64,000 nt of DNA from Thalassoglobus neptunius (GCF_007859735.1 NZ_SIHI01000001.1:1570251-1634250); one strand, 5' to 3'; shown: positions 1 to 9,572, numbered from the stretch's first letter. Numbers and translations are program-made. The notes: generated by a model not told the origin, from the letters alone.

Positions 1-2
1 CC

Positions 3-239
3 GGAATCGTCGCGATGATCATGACTCAGGTTCTCGTCAACACAGCGATGACTGTGGGCCTCGCCCCGATCACCGGGTTGACTCTTCCGATGCTAAGTTA
101 CGGGGGATCGTCCCTTGTCGTCACCGGACTCTTTCTCGCATTGCTGATCAACATCGGTTTGCGGCCCGGATACGATTTAACTGGACAACCCTTCCAGTTC
201 GATGATGCACTGGCGAGTTCTTCGTCACATTCGAGCTGA
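3..239 (+). CDS. SEDS-family protein (RodA/FtsW), C-terminal fragment
   Basis: The reading frame is open from the left edge to the stop, so only about the last 78 residues are present. The stretch [20 protein letters not shown] matches the last periplasmic loop and final membrane helix of SEDS proteins, the lipid II polymerases of the elongasome (RodA) or divisome (FtsW). A hydrophobic helix ([15 protein letters not shown]) follows, then a polar, Ser-rich cytoplasmic tail. The fragment is too short to separate RodA from FtsW safely; the PITG wording leans to RodA. The true start lies outside the window. Confidence 0.85.
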   Translation, partial: GIVAMIMTQVLVNTAMTVGLAPITGLTLPMLSYGGSSLVVTGLFLALLINIGLRPGYDLTGQPFQFDDALASSSSHSS

Positions 240-266
240 CGTATCTCGTCGCATTGTCGAGGACTG

Positions 267-779
267 CTAAGCTTCGAATTCGGACAGATCGAGCTCTTTC
301 GGCCTCCAGAGTGCCTGCAATTTGAGTCGTCTTTCGAGGGACGATTCCGAATCGGGACCGACAGAAAAGCACGCAATCGCAGCGGTCGGCATTCTCTCAT
401 AATCACCGGTCACTGCGGAAACCAGCTCTTCGATTCCGGGATTGTGTCCGATCATGAGAACCCGCGATGCACTTTCGTGCTCGGCGATCACTCGTTTCCA
501 GGTCGATGTTGAGGGAAGGTACAATTCATCAACAAGTTCGATTTCGCTGCCCAGTGTTTCTTTACTGGCCATTGCTGCTGCCATCAACTTCGCCGTTTGA
601 TGAGCCCTCTTCGCGGTTGAGCTAACGATTCGATCGGGCACCAGGTTCTGAGAAGCAAGAAACGCCCCCATGAGCGGCGCGACTCTTTTGCCCCTCTTGT
701 TGAGTGGTCGCTGATCGTCTGACAGAGTGGCATTATCCCAACTTGACTTGGCATGCCGCATGATCAGGAGCGTTTCCAT
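267..779 (-). CDS. SixA-like histidine phosphatase
   Basis: A 170-residue protein of the histidine phosphatase (phosphoglycerate mutase-like) superfamily. The N-terminal LLIMRHAKSSW carries the catalytic Arg8-His9 pair. SSTAKRAHQTA near residue 55 supplies a second phosphate-pocket Arg, and MIGHNPGIEEL carries His112. Length and the RHAKSSW motif fit SixA, which removes phosphate from phosphohistidine domains; the real substrate here is unknown. The frame extends three codons upstream to a TTG, but the ATG at 779 directly precedes the conserved start METLLIM and is preferred. It stands alone, convergent with the SEDS gene. Confidence 0.85.
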   Translation of the reverse strand: METLLIMRHAKSSWDNATLSDDQRPLNKRGKRVAPLMGAFLASQNLVPDRIVSSTAKRAHQTAKLMAAAMASKETLGSEIELVDELYLPSTSTWKRVIAEHESASRVLMIGHNPGIEELVSAVTGDYERMPTAAIACFSVGPDSESSLERRLKLQALWRPKELDLSEFEA

Positions 780-964
780 AGCTGACAACTCTTTCGAAAA
801 ATCAGTTCGAGGGATTCTGTTTCAGAAGCAGAACGACACGGTTTTCGTACACCAACGAAATGGACGCGAAGAAAAGGACACAGTAAAACGAACGCGGTGA
901 AACGCACGACGAGACAATTCAAGAGAAAGATCACGACCGATCGTTCGGAGGAGAGCGAGCAGCT

Positions 965-1957
965 CTATCGCGAAAGTTCAATTCCGTGCGCACGAACACG
1001 GTCTTCGATTTTCTGAATGTCGGCCTGCTCTCCCGGTTTGACGAAATCCATTTCGTCGAGATACCAGATTTCTGCGTACGACGCACTTTCCCCCGGCGAC
1101 GTCAGCTGCCGAGGACCGATCGGTTCGAGTTCGACCATTTCGTTATCCGGATACCAGATGGATGTCGTCAGCCCCGCAACCTCGTTGTAAACATCATTCG
1201 GATCGACTCGAAAGCGTTTCGTAAACAACAAGTCGTTCGGACTCAAATAGGTGAACCAGCCTGCCGTCGAATCCATTCCAAGCTTCGGAAACTGCGGCGG
1301 TCCGGTGATTTCCAGATAGTTGCCGCGAATCGTGATCATGGGATCTTCTGGACGAAAGTGAAGAAGCCCTCGGCCTTCCCCCATGACATACGAGTTCGGG
1401 TATTTGGAAAAGCCTTCCAGGGGCAACAGCACAATCCCGCGACCAACAGCAAACGTGCGGCTCCAATGGCACCACGGTTTCTGTTCATCGGATTCGTTGT
1501 GAATCGTTTGAACGACTTTCAGCTCCGTCGATTCGGGGCTCAGTGTGAACTCGCGAGTCAATCTGACTCCGGTCGCTGGATCGAATTGACTGGTCAGACG
1601 CGCAGAATATGGCCCAGTGATCTCCGCCTCCCACGCACCGGCCCACAAGAGGTTTCTTCGGGGAATAATATGTTCCGGACCAATGTCGAATCGGCCGCCG
1701 GTCATTCCACTTCCGTTTGTCCCTGAGACTCCAGCATCTTTTGGATTCAGGTAGATGACGTTCTTTCCGTTCAGGCTGTATTCCAGCACTCGCCCTCCTG
1801 CCTGATGGCACAGGACGACGCGTGCAACGTCGTTCTCGAGTGCAACGCAGTCCTGATAGCCGAAGAAGTCGACCCGTTTTGTCCCTTCCGGCAGTTCGGC
1901 ATGAGAAAGCTTGATTTGTCCGAAGACGATCAACACAACGAGAATGACACGGACCAT
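965..1957 (-). CDS. secreted galactose-mutarotase-like protein (DUF4380-like)
   Basis: A 330-residue protein with a clear signal peptide: MVRVILVVLIVFGQIKLSHA, with a likely cut after SHA. The rest is beta-rich and reads like the aldose-epimerase/mutarotase fold seen in DUF4380-type proteins (GGRVLEYSLNGKNVIYLNP near the start, then NKR-poor beta strands with GWFTYLSPNDLLF). No catalytic residues can be assigned, so enzymatic activity is not claimed. The frame extends 11 codons upstream to 1990, but the ATG at 1957 has a GGAAGA Shine-Dalgarno about 7 bases before it and begins the signal peptide. It is probably periplasmic and acts on or binds a carbohydrate. Confidence 0.75.
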   Translation of the reverse strand: MVRVILVVLIVFGQIKLSHAELPEGTKRVDFFGYQDCVALENDVARVVLCHQAGGRVLEYSLNGKNVIYLNPKDAGVSGTNGSGMTGGRFDIGPEHIIPRRNLLWAGAWEAEITGPYSARLTSQFDPATGVRLTREFTLSPESTELKVVQTIHNESDEQKPWCHWSRTFAVGRGIVLLPLEGFSKYPNSYVMGEGRGLLHFRPEDPMITIRGNYLEITGPPQFPKLGMDSTAGWFTYLSPNDLLFTKRFRVDPNDVYNEVAGLTTSIWYPDNEMVELEPIGPRQLTSPGESASYAEIWYLDEMDFVKPGEQADIQKIEDRVRAHGIELSR

Positions 1958-2136
1958 GACGATTCTTCCGGTTTGAGTGTGCCTCAGCATCGACTTATCA
2001 ATCCTGAACCAGGAATCCTCTCAATCGATTTCCACTCAACACTCGATGGGCAAAAGCACCGTGTGTGCGAGAAATCGCGATTTCAGGTTGTAGCTGAGAA
2101 TTGAGGACGATCGCAAGTTGCCGACTCTCCCGGAAA

Positions 2137-2175
2137 ACAACTGTAGTTGTCAATTTTGCAAAATAGCGTGATAAT
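2137..2175 (+). promoter_or_regulatory. sigma70-type promoter with two palindromes
   Basis: TTGTCA at 2147-2152 and GATAAT at 2170-2175 are separated by exactly 17 bases. ACAACT-GT-AGTTGT (2137-2150) overlaps the -35 box and ATTTTGCAAAAT (2153-2164) fills the spacer. Both are perfect inverted repeats, so they could be operators. The promoter lies 60 bases before the one-TM protein gene. This is read directly from sequence; use in vivo is inferred. Confidence 0.6.
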
Positions 2176-2235
2176 CTTTAACGTGCCTCAACGTTTCATT
2201 CCTAGTATCCATTCTCCACTATTCGGCTTTCAAAC

Positions 2236-3189
2236 ATGCCGGTTCGGCAATCAGACCAATCGAAAACCCGAATCCGATCCCGACAAGGATCTGTGACCCG
2301 GAAGTTGGACTCAACTCCCGATCCCAATCCGCCGTCGCTGGTCGAACCGGTTCTGAATGAGGCCGACGAGGAATCGACCTTTTGGGACTCAGTCGCTTCT
2401 GAATTTCGTGGAAGTCAGGGAATGGGATACGCCATCTCATTCCTGATCCATCTGTTCGTGCTCGCCATGCTGGCTATTCCGATTGTCCGCCATTTGCAGA
2501 ACGACGATGGGTTCACCACGATCATCGAGAATGCCTCAAACGAAGATGTGCGATTCGACTCACTCGTTGATTTGTCCAGCTCCGACGAAGCTCCTCCTGA
2601 GGGAACCGATGAGCAACTCGCCGACGTCTTCGACCCACTTGCACAGGATCAACGCTTAATTCCCGATCTCTCCATCGATCGCAAATCACGCACTGAAAGC
2701 AACTCAAACGAAGACGGGGAAACGGGCGAAGGGGGCGGTTCGCGCATCGCGGAACCTGAGAACGCGATCAAGGTCGGAAGCTTCTCCGTCTGGTACTGGC
2801 CGATTGAAGGGACAGAACCGCTCACCGGAGTAATCAAACACGGAGTGCCCGGAGCAGCACCGCGAGTGGGACAAAAATACTCCATCGTGATTCGATTCAA
2901 GGTCCCGGGCAACAAACAGTTCGTTCGCTTGAACGAGTATTCCGGAAGCGTGGTCGGAACAGATGGCTACACGCAGAGAATCCCTGAAGATGCTTACTTC
3001 TATCGTGTCAGTGGCGACCTCGTCAAAGCCCGTCCCAGCCACCGCATTCCCGTGATTGACGGCACTGCCGAAATTCTGATTCGTGTTCCCGGAGCACTCT
3101 ACGCGAACGTCAAAGATCGCATTCGTGTTCACTCTCGAACTCTTGACGAAGAACAAACCGTCGAGTTGACGTTTCAAGCCCGCAAGTAA
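2236..3189 (+). CDS. single-pass membrane protein, function unknown
   Basis: A 317-residue protein I cannot assign to a named family. Residues 1-60 are polar and basic/Pro-rich (cytoplasmic). A membrane helix spans roughly 64-84 (AISFLIHLFVLAMLAIPIV). Then comes an acidic, Ser-rich linker of about 80 residues with a GGG turn (to about residue 175), and finally a compact beta-rich domain (GSFSVWYWPIEG through LTFQARK) that should face the periplasm. The overall plan resembles a TonB-like or energy-coupling anchor, but no TonB motif is visible. A strong promoter stands 60 bases upstream. It is convergent with the giant beta-helix gene. Confidence 0.75.
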   Translation: MPVRQSDQSKTRIRSRQGSVTRKLDSTPDPNPPSLVEPVLNEADEESTFWDSVASEFRGSQGMGYAISFLIHLFVLAMLAIPIVRHLQNDDGFTTIIENASNEDVRFDSLVDLSSSDEAPPEGTDEQLADVFDPLAQDQRLIPDLSIDRKSRTESNSNEDGETGEGGGSRIAEPENAIKVGSFSVWYWPIEGTEPLTGVIKHGVPGAAPRVGQKYSIVIRFKVPGNKQFVRLNEYSGSVVGTDGYTQRIPEDAYFYRVSGDLVKARPSHRIPVIDGTAEILIRVPGALYANVKDRIRVHSRTLDEEQTVELTFQARK

Positions 3190-3310
3190 CGTCTCCAGCG
3201 TATCAAGACGTTGATGCCCGTTCAGCCTCTCGGCGAGACATCACCTTCTCAGAAACTTCCCGAGATTGTTCTCTTCGCAAGCTAGTTCGAGTTATTCCGG
3301 AGAGAGTGGC

Positions 3311-3354
3311 CTGCGCAAACAAAAACAGCCCTCGCGAAGAATCGCGAAGGCTGT
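3311..3354 (-). terminator. rho-independent terminator of the giant beta-helix gene
   Basis: ACAGCC-TCGCGA ... TCGCGA-GGCTGT forms a 12-bp stem with one C/A mismatch and an AGAA loop (3325-3354). On the minus strand it is followed by TTTTTGTTTG, as expected of an intrinsic terminator 25 bases past the stop codon. Confidence 0.8.
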
Positions 3355-3379
3355 CGTTTGGTCTGAAGCGAGTTCATCG

Positions 3380-6300
3380 TTATGGAACAGGCAGTGTTCC
3401 AACTGGAACAGTCAGCCAGTCGAAGTTGAAGTCGCTGTAGATGAGATTGAACTCGTTGTTGCCAATGAAGTTTCCAAATCCATCTGGTGCTGAACCATCA
3501 GCTTCGATTCGCAGTGTTGGAGTTCCGAATCCTGGGAACGGTCCGAGCATTCCAACCATTCCGAGGTTAACAGTCGCGTCTCGAAGAACCCCAGCGTTGT
3601 TGAATGGTGGGTTTGGACGAGTCTGGTTTCCACCGGCCAGGGCTGGTGCAGTGTTGTTGTAGAACACTGAGAAGTTCTGTCCGGAGACATCGATCGATCC
3701 ACCGCGGTTGTTGCGGAACTGCAGGTCGATGCGGATCAATGGATCTGGAACAGGTGTCACGTTTGGTGGCTCTGTCGCAACGAATCCGTCGAGCATAAAG
3801 TCTCGTCCGAAGTTCCCTGAGAACCGGTTGTCGGCAATCTCAGCTCGAACACCGCCAGTGAAGAACGGAATCGGCACAGACGTGAGTGAGGTATCCTGTG
3901 TTCCGGCAGTACCGGTCCGCATCACGAATCCACCCAGCGTGCTGTAGTTGTCTTCTCCGTCAGCATCGGCAACCACTCCACCGTTGTTGTCCACGATGTT
4001 CGAGGTGAATGTCAGGTCGGTCACCGAACCTGGTCCGATCACGTTGTTCACCCAGTCGACCATGAATGGTGCGATGATTGCAGGAACTGTGTTTCCAGCA
4101 GCTCCAAGGTTTCCGGCCCCTTGTCGACCGTAAGTATACATCTCGTGGTTACTGTCGAAGTCAGGCAGCCAGCTGTCGGCAGTGTAACCTGTTCGAGTTG
4201 AACCTTGTGGCAGTCCGCTGACAGCAAGCACTGTTGTCTCTAGTGGAGCGTTGACCATGTAGAAGCCTTCACGCTCGTTCGAGGAGATGTTGTTGCGGTC
4301 AAAGTCTCCAATGAGGTACCCAACTTCCGAGTTCAGGATGTTCACACCGCGACCGTTGTTCTGCAACACTCGGTTGTTAGTCACGTTAATCGTGTTGGTG
4401 GCACCGCCAGCGTTGAAGATCTCGATTCCGTCCCCGATGATCGCAACTGTGTTTCCACCAGCTTGATCAACCGTGAAGACTCCGGAGAAGACACCGTTTC
4501 GAGCGATGAGGTTTTCATCAACATTGATGATCGAGTTGGAGATCAATGGAGTGTTCACATTGAGACCATCTTCACCGTTGTCGACGATATCGTTTCGCAG
4601 GATGTCGATTCGTGTGGTGCGGTTTTCCTGAGCCTGCACAGCGAACGTCTGATCCTTATCGAGATAGATGTGCAACCCGTCTTCCGCGTTGCCAGCAATC
4701 ACGTTGTCTTGAACTGTCAACAGTGGCAGGTCAGGCACGCCATCTCCTGTGAAGTCCGGAACAAGTGCACCACCGTTGTTGAAGCCTTCGGTGATGTCTG
4801 AAGGATTGTCTGGGTCCATGAAGTCAACACGTCCCAGTGCGATCCCGTGTCCTTCGACAACCAGGTCGGCGATTCCGTTTCCGTTCTCGTTCTCTCGAAC
4901 AAGGTAACCGTTGTCGGTCACAGTGTTGAGCTCCCAGGTTCCGTAGATGATCCCTTCGTCACCACCGTTGATCGATGTCGAAACGTCTCGTCCACCACCG
5001 ACAAAGATGTGTGTGTCGGTGAAGGTTCTCGCTTCGATACCACCCATTCGGTTTCCGCTGATGATGTTGTTGCTGATGTTGAACAGCTCAACAACTCCTG
5101 CGTCAGCACGAAGCTGAATACCGCGACCAGCTGTTCCGATACCGGCTCCGGAGATGACTCCCATGTCTCGTTCAGACAGGAATCCGTTGCTCAGGATCTG
5201 GTTGTTGTGGATTTCGAAGTCCAGGATTTCCTCAACTCCGAATGGGATTCCGTTGTTTTCCCCAACAATGTCGATCCCGTCTTCCTGGTTGTTCTGAATC
5301 ACGTTGCCATCAATCCGGAAGTTATCGATGATGCCGCTGTCTTCACGGCGAACTCGAATACCGTCTTGCTGGTTGTTCGCGATGATGTTCATCTCGAAGG
5401 ATGTTCCAGGAGCTTCACCGATAATCATTCCTGTCAGGATTGGATTGTCGATCGTGCTTGCGACTGCTGCGAGGTCGGAGATCGCACCGTCACCAGTCAC
5501 CCGGATATCAATACCCGCTCCGGCGTTTCCGAGTGCAATGTCATCCAGGTCTCCGATCAGGTTTCCAGAAATCGCAGCTTCGAGGATCGCAGCTGGCTGG
5601 ACAGTCGTCGTCACGTCGCTTCCATCTGGCAGAGGAATTGTCGTTGCGTCAGGAACTCCATCATTATCAAAGTCGTTGTGTCCGAAGAGGCTGTCTGTTT
5701 CACGTCCGTTGACATGAAGCGAGATCCCTGAGCCGTCGAACGCATCGTTGTCCCCGACTCGAGTGCTGATGATCTGGTTGCCTGTGATGACGAGGCTGGC
5801 TTCAACCGCATCACCCACAGCTGGTGTTCCTGTTCCCGGAGCAGGACGATCGTCCGACTCAGTCAGGATGAATCCGATACCCGCGTCAGCCAGTGAGTCG
5901 AAGAGGTTGTCTTCGATGACCAGGTCGAGCGTTCCACCTCGGATTTCACCACCAACACCGAATGTCAGGTCAGCATTTGTCGTTGAACCGATGAACATGT
6001 TGTTTCGCAGGACACCAGTGATCGTGGCGTTGTCTGCATCGAACAGAATACCGGCCGTTCCGGCTGTTCGAAGATCGAAGACGGTATCTTCAATCACACC
6101 CAGGTCGATGATTCCACCGTCTCCACCGACTCGGATGATCGCACCGCGGTTGTTGGAGATTGTGTTGCCGATGAACTCACCGACGTTGAATGTTCCACCG
6201 TTCGATGGGGCGTAAACCAGTGCATCTCCGTCTTCACACTCGACAGCGTAGGGGTTGCCCTGAAGGTCGAACCCGGTATTCACGATGATGTTTCCACTGA

Positions 6301-8779
6301 TCGAGTCGAGATCCACAAGTCCCATATCCGGAGCAATCTGAATCCCGGCTTGGACGTTGTTGCGAATGACGTTGCCGTCGATCGCTCCGTTGATCACTCC
6401 ACCGTTCATTGTGGTCAGAAGAACTCCACTTCCGACACAGTCAACGATATTGGCGATTCGCTGCACGCTTCCGTTTCGAGAAATCGTGTTTCCAGACCCT
6501 TCGGCACCGACGAAGGCTTCCAGAATGGCGTTGTCAGCAAGCAACTGAACTCCGTTGCCTCCGTTGTCGGTGATTGTGTTGAGCACAAACCCGGTTCCGG
6601 TGAGGTCATCCGGCTCAGGCGAGATGAGTGATCCCGAATCGCGAGCGATGAATCGAACACCGTCGCCAGCGTTTTCGCGGAAGATGTTCTGAGTGGCAAA
6701 GTTGATGTTCAGTGATCCGCTGCCTTCACCGATCGCCAACCAACCTGCTCCGTTCTCACCGACGTTGTTGCTTGATTCGTTTCCGATCAAAGCAACGTCC
6801 AGCGTCCCGCCGTTGTCAGCAATTGTGACAATCCCGGTCGTGTTGCCAGTAGTGAGGTTGTCGAAGAATCCGGTCGGGACATCAGCGAGGATGTCATCCA
6901 TGACGATCGTTCCGCCATCGGCAACAACCGAGATCCCTGCTCCCGCATCAAGGGCAGTATCTCCATCAACATCTTCTCCGCCATCGAGGATGCCATTTTC
7001 ATTGGCGTCTTCACCGAGGAAGCCGGAAACTTCGTTTTCTGAGATCAGCAGATCAAGTGTCCCAGCTGTTTGAACAACTGAGATCCCTTCGTTGGAACCG
7101 AAACCACCGCCGTTGATGACTGTGTTTCCGATGAATCCGAAGTCCTCGATCGTCAACCCGGTTGCGGCTGATGTGTCGCTGACGATGTCGATCCCTGTGA
7201 TCGCATTGTCGATGTTCAGGCTTCGAAGTTCGAACCCGTCAATTCCAGCACCTGCGATTCCGTCTGCCGTCATTCCAGCGTCAATGTTGAAGTTTGCAAC
7301 ATAGTTGGAGTCAGCAAGCGTGATCACGTCCATTCCTGGAGCACCGCTGTTTGTCAGCAGTGGAGCAGGACCAGTTGTCGCACCTGGAACCTGAAGCATT
7401 CCGAAGTTCGAGGTTGGGAAGTAGGCACTTGTCCCGTTGAGAGTCGCACCGTCACCAAGCAGGGCCTGGTTGTCGAAGAGTGAAATCGTCGTGTTCAGAT
7501 TTGTATCTGTCTCATCCTCACGAGCTCGAACAAAGATCAAGTCGAAGTCGGATTTGACCATGTCTGTCTGGCTCTCGTAGTCCAGGACCGACATGAACGG
7601 ATCTGAAAAGCTACCTGTTCCCGGTGTCAACTTGTTCGGATCGATGATCGCGAAGGTGATCGGTTTGTCAGGATCGATCGGGCTCATCGCCACTTCGCTG
7701 ATGGTCTCATCCGCATAGTTGACTGGAACACGATAACGACGCATGACGCTCGCAGTCAGAGACTCTGAAACTGGTCGACGTCGGAACCACTGTGCCGGAG
7801 ACTTTCCTGGCAAGGTGAGCTCGAAGTTGAGCGAGAAGTTCGTGTCGAAAATATCATCGTTGGTCAAAATACCGTTGATGTAGAAGTCGCGAGTGACTTG
7901 AGCCTGTGTGCGAAGGCTGACACCCGGTGTGCTGTCGGTGTCCGACTTCAGATAGTAAACCCCGACACCGAGATCGAATCCGAAATCGCCGAGCAGCGGC
8001 ATTGGGGTGGCGACCTCAAAGTCATACTCCTGCAGAGCAGATTCGGTCGTCACTTGCCGATCGATCACAACGTTGTTTCCATCGAAGCGAGGAGTCCCCG
8101 CGTCGCTGATCCCAACGATCGTGTTTTGAGTTCCAACCGGAAGGTCGAAGTTGAATCGCATCGAAACGAATCGGCCGATCGACTCGAAACTTCCCCCGAG
8201 GGAGTGATAAGTTCCGATCTGGCCACCTTCGTAGTCCCACCAGAACGAAGCCCCGTAGACACGGTCATCTTCTGGGATGTAGGTACGATAACCAAGACCG
8301 AGGTTCGCGGTTCCATCACCACTGTCGGTGATGTTCACTCGTGGGTTCAACCACCACAAGCTGCGATCGCTGTCGAAGATCGTCGGGATGAAGGCATTGA
8401 TGTTCGTGAATCCCTCCTGGATTCCATACTGATCAATGTTGACGCGTCCCACACGGAACAAAACTTGATCATCAGGCCGCGTCATCGCGAAGCCAACCGA
8501 CTCATCGGAAGGCACCATCGAATCAGCAAACATTGGGGGGGCTGATCCGCCATAGGGATCGGCGTAGTAATTTGTGGGAGCGATCGTTTGTGGTGGAGCC
8601 ACGGCCGATGCAGAGAAATCACCTCCCCCCATGCGGACAGAGCCATAATCCTGTCCAGATGACGTTGTTTCAGGCCCACTATCAAGCCCCGGAAGCTCAG
8701 GGATCTGAGCCAGGGACGTTGCTGATAGGCCTAAACACGCCGTTAGAACTTGCAGCCAACTCTTGCATGTGTCTTTCAT
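3380..8779 (-). CDS. giant secreted inverse-autotransporter-like beta-helix protein
   Basis: A 1799-residue exported protein. Signal peptide: MKDTCKSWLQVLTACLGLSATSLAQ. Roughly residues 100-360 are beta-rich with alternating aromatic strands (LWWLNPRVNI, LGLGYRTYIP, GASFWWDYEGG) and resemble the N-terminal outer-membrane barrel of inverse autotransporters (intimin/invasin type). The link GTGSFSDPF is typical of the start of right-handed parallel beta-helices. The following ~1300 residues are degenerate helix rungs (repeated NxIxxNxxxGI, SGNxIxxN), with acidic Asp/Asn-rich turns such as DANENGILDGGEDVDGD that could bind calcium. There is no C-terminal barrel. The frame extends 27 codons upstream, but the ATG at 8779 has TGGAG seven bases before it and starts the signal peptide. 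Likely a surface adhesin or sugar-binding fibre; function unknown. Confidence 0.75.
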   Translation of the reverse strand: MKDTCKSWLQVLTACLGLSATSLAQIPELPGLDSGPETTSSGQDYGSVRMGGGDFSASAVAPPQTIAPTNYYADPYGGSAPPMFADSMVPSDESVGFAMTRPDDQVLFRVGRVNIDQYGIQEGFTNINAFIPTIFDSDRSLWWLNPRVNITDSGDGTANLGLGYRTYIPEDDRVYGASFWWDYEGGQIGTYHSLGGSFESIGRFVSMRFNFDLPVGTQNTIVGISDAGTPRFDGNNVVIDRQVTTESALQEYDFEVATPMPLLGDFGFDLGVGVYYLKSDTDSTPGVSLRTQAQVTRDFYINGILTNDDIFDTNFSLNFELTLPGKSPAQWFRRRPVSESLTASVMRRYRVPVNYADETISEVAMSPIDPDKPITFAIIDPNKLTPGTGSFSDPFMSVLDYESQTDMVKSDFDLIFVRAREDETDTNLNTTISLFDNQALLGDGATLNGTSAYFPTSNFGMLQVPGATTGPAPLLTNSGAPGMDVITLADSNYVANFNIDAGMTADGIAGAGIDGFELRSLNIDNAITGIDIVSDTSAATGLTIEDFGFIGNTVINGGGFGSNEGISVVQTAGTLDLLISENEVSGFLGEDANENGILDGGEDVDGDTALDAGAGISVVADGGTIVMDDILADVPTGFFDNLTTGNTTGIVTIADNGGTLDVALIGNESSNNVGENGAGWLAIGEGSGSLNINFATQNIFRENAGDGVRFIARDSGSLISPEPDDLTGTGFVLNTITDNGGNGVQLLADNAILEAFVGAEGSGNTISRNGSVQRIANIVDCVGSGVLLTTMNGGVINGAIDGNVIRNNVQAGIQIAPDMGLVDLDSISGNIIVNTGFDLQGNPYAVECEDGDALVYAPSNGGTFNVGEFIGNTISNNRGAIIRVGGDGGIIDLGVIEDTVFDLRTAGTAGILFDADNATITGVLRNNMFIGSTTNADLTFGVGGEIRGGTLDLVIEDNLFDSLADAGIGFILTESDDRPAPGTGTPAVGDAVEASLVITGNQIISTRVGDNDAFDGSGISLHVNGRETDSLFGHNDFDNDGVPDATTIPLPDGSDVTTTVQPAAILEAAISGNLIGDLDDIALGNAGAGIDIRVTGDGAISDLAAVASTIDNPILTGMIIGEAPGTSFEMNIIANNQQDGIRVRREDSGIIDNFRIDGNVIQNNQEDGIDIVGENNGIPFGVEEILDFEIHNNQILSNGFLSERDMGVISGAGIGTAGRGIQLRADAGVVELFNISNNIISGNRMGGIEARTFTDTHIFVGGGRDVSTSINGGDEGIIYGTWELNTVTDNGYLVRENENGNGIADLVVEGHGIALGRVDFMDPDNPSDITEGFNNGGALVPDFTGDGVPDLPLLTVQDNVIAGNAEDGLHIYLDKDQTFAVQAQENRTTRIDILRNDIVDNGEDGLNVNTPLISNSIINVDENLIARNGVFSGVFTVDQAGGNTVAIIGDGIEIFNAGGATNTINVTNNRVLQNNGRGVNILNSEVGYLIGDFDRNNISSNEREGFYMVNAPLETTVLAVSGLPQGSTRTGYTADSWLPDFDSNHEMYTYGRQGAGNLGAAGNTVPAIIAPFMVDWVNNVIGPGSVTDLTFTSNIVDNNGGVVADADGEDNYSTLGGFVMRTGTAGTQDTSLTSVPIPFFTGGVRAEIADNRFSGNFGRDFMLDGFVATEPPNVTPVPDPLIRIDLQFRNNRGGSIDVSGQNFSVFYNNTAPALAGGNQTRPNPPFNNAGVLRDATVNLGMVGMLGPFPGFGTPTLRIEADGSAPDGFGNFIGNNEFNLIYSDFNFDWLTVPVGTLPVP

Positions 8780-9217
8780 CGATTGCTCCAGCATCCTGCG
8801 GATCAACGAACACGAGAAATCTGTGTCCGCCCGTACAGGTGGGTTCTGCGCATTCGCCAATGGTTAGTCGCACAGATGGTTGAATAGGCCGCCTGTAGCG
8901 ATTCTGCCGATAAGGGCAGTTATCCTGATCAATCGACTCAAGCAATCGAAGGAATTGAGAGGAATTTCAAATCAGGCAAGATTTAACGGTTATTTCCGTT
9001 TTATGGATTGTTCCGCTGAGTGCCCATTGGAGCTGAAAGCGTCCCTGTTCCCTCAAAGGGGATGGAGCGGGAGCCCTTCAATTCTTGAAAAAATTTCAAA
9101 TCACACGGGAATTGTGGAATAACGACTGCCTCTCACAGATCTCATTCTGTGGGTGATGAACAAACATCATCACCGATGGAGAATTGCGTTTACGCACAAT
9201 CGCTTTGGAGAAAAAGA
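8780..9217. other. 438-bp divergent intergenic region
   Basis: Lies between the divergent giant beta-helix gene and the lipoprotein gene. No convincing gene. It holds TTGAAA-AAA-TTTCAA (9083-9097), a small palindrome in an AT-rich patch that could be an operator or promoter part, but no good -10 box is found at the right spacing. Confidence 0.4.
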
Positions 9218-9430
9218 ATGAAGAAGTTGACATCGTTGCTGACAGTGCTCTGCTTGACCGGATGGATGGTTGGATGTGCTCCAGAAGAAGCCGCTCCACC
9301 AGCTTCAACTGAAACACCAGCAGAAGAAGGTCACGAAGACGATCACGCACACGAAGATGGTGGCGAAGAAGCACCTGCTGACGCTGCACCAACCGACGCT
9401 GCTCCAGAAGCTGGAAGCACCGAAGAGTAA
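9218..9430 (+). CDS. small acidic lipoprotein
   Basis: A 70-residue lipoprotein. The signal MKKLTSLLTVLCLTGWMVGC ends in a lipobox-like MVGC with Cys20 as the lipidation site. The mature part is almost wholly Glu, Ala, Pro, Thr and Asp with a His-containing acidic patch (EEGHEDDHAHEDGGEE) and has no predicted fold, so it may be a flexible metal-binding or cell-envelope spacer. The ATG at 9218 is chosen over upstream starts because TTGGAG sits seven bases before it and it begins the signal sequence. Followed by a strong terminator. Confidence 0.8.
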   Translation: MKKLTSLLTVLCLTGWMVGCAPEEAAPPASTETPAEEGHEDDHAHEDGGEEAPADAAPTDAAPEAGSTEE

Positions 9431-9534
9431 TTTCAGTCAGCGGTACTCGTCTTAGAAGACTTGGTCACGAACTGAGCCATTTAGAGATTTGAGTACGCTG
9501 ATTTAACGATCGACTCGTCGATCGTTCGAAACTG

Positions 9535-9572
9535 AAAGCCCGCCCGTTCTTCAGAACGGACGGGCTTTTCTG
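9535..9572 (+). terminator. rho-independent terminator
   Basis: AAAGCCCG (9535-9542) pairs with CGGGCTTT (9561-9568) and CCGTTC with GAACGG inside it, with one C/A mismatch and a TTCA loop. TTTTCTG follows on the plus strand. It ends the lipoprotein transcript and may also serve glnA from the other side. Confidence 0.8.

Noticed and set aside
905-964. CGCACGACGAG ... AGAGC-GAGCA-GCTCT, a possible further element copy
   Set aside because: Block spacing and the GCGAGTG block do not fit the six accepted copies.
986-1726. 246-codon plus-strand frame
   Set aside because: Antisense to the signal-peptide-bearing mutarotase-like gene, with no recognisable domain or ribosome site.
4847-5731. Long plus-strand open frame of 294 codons
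   Set aside because: It is antisense to the giant beta-helix gene; its composition mirrors the repeated codons of that gene and it has no motifs.
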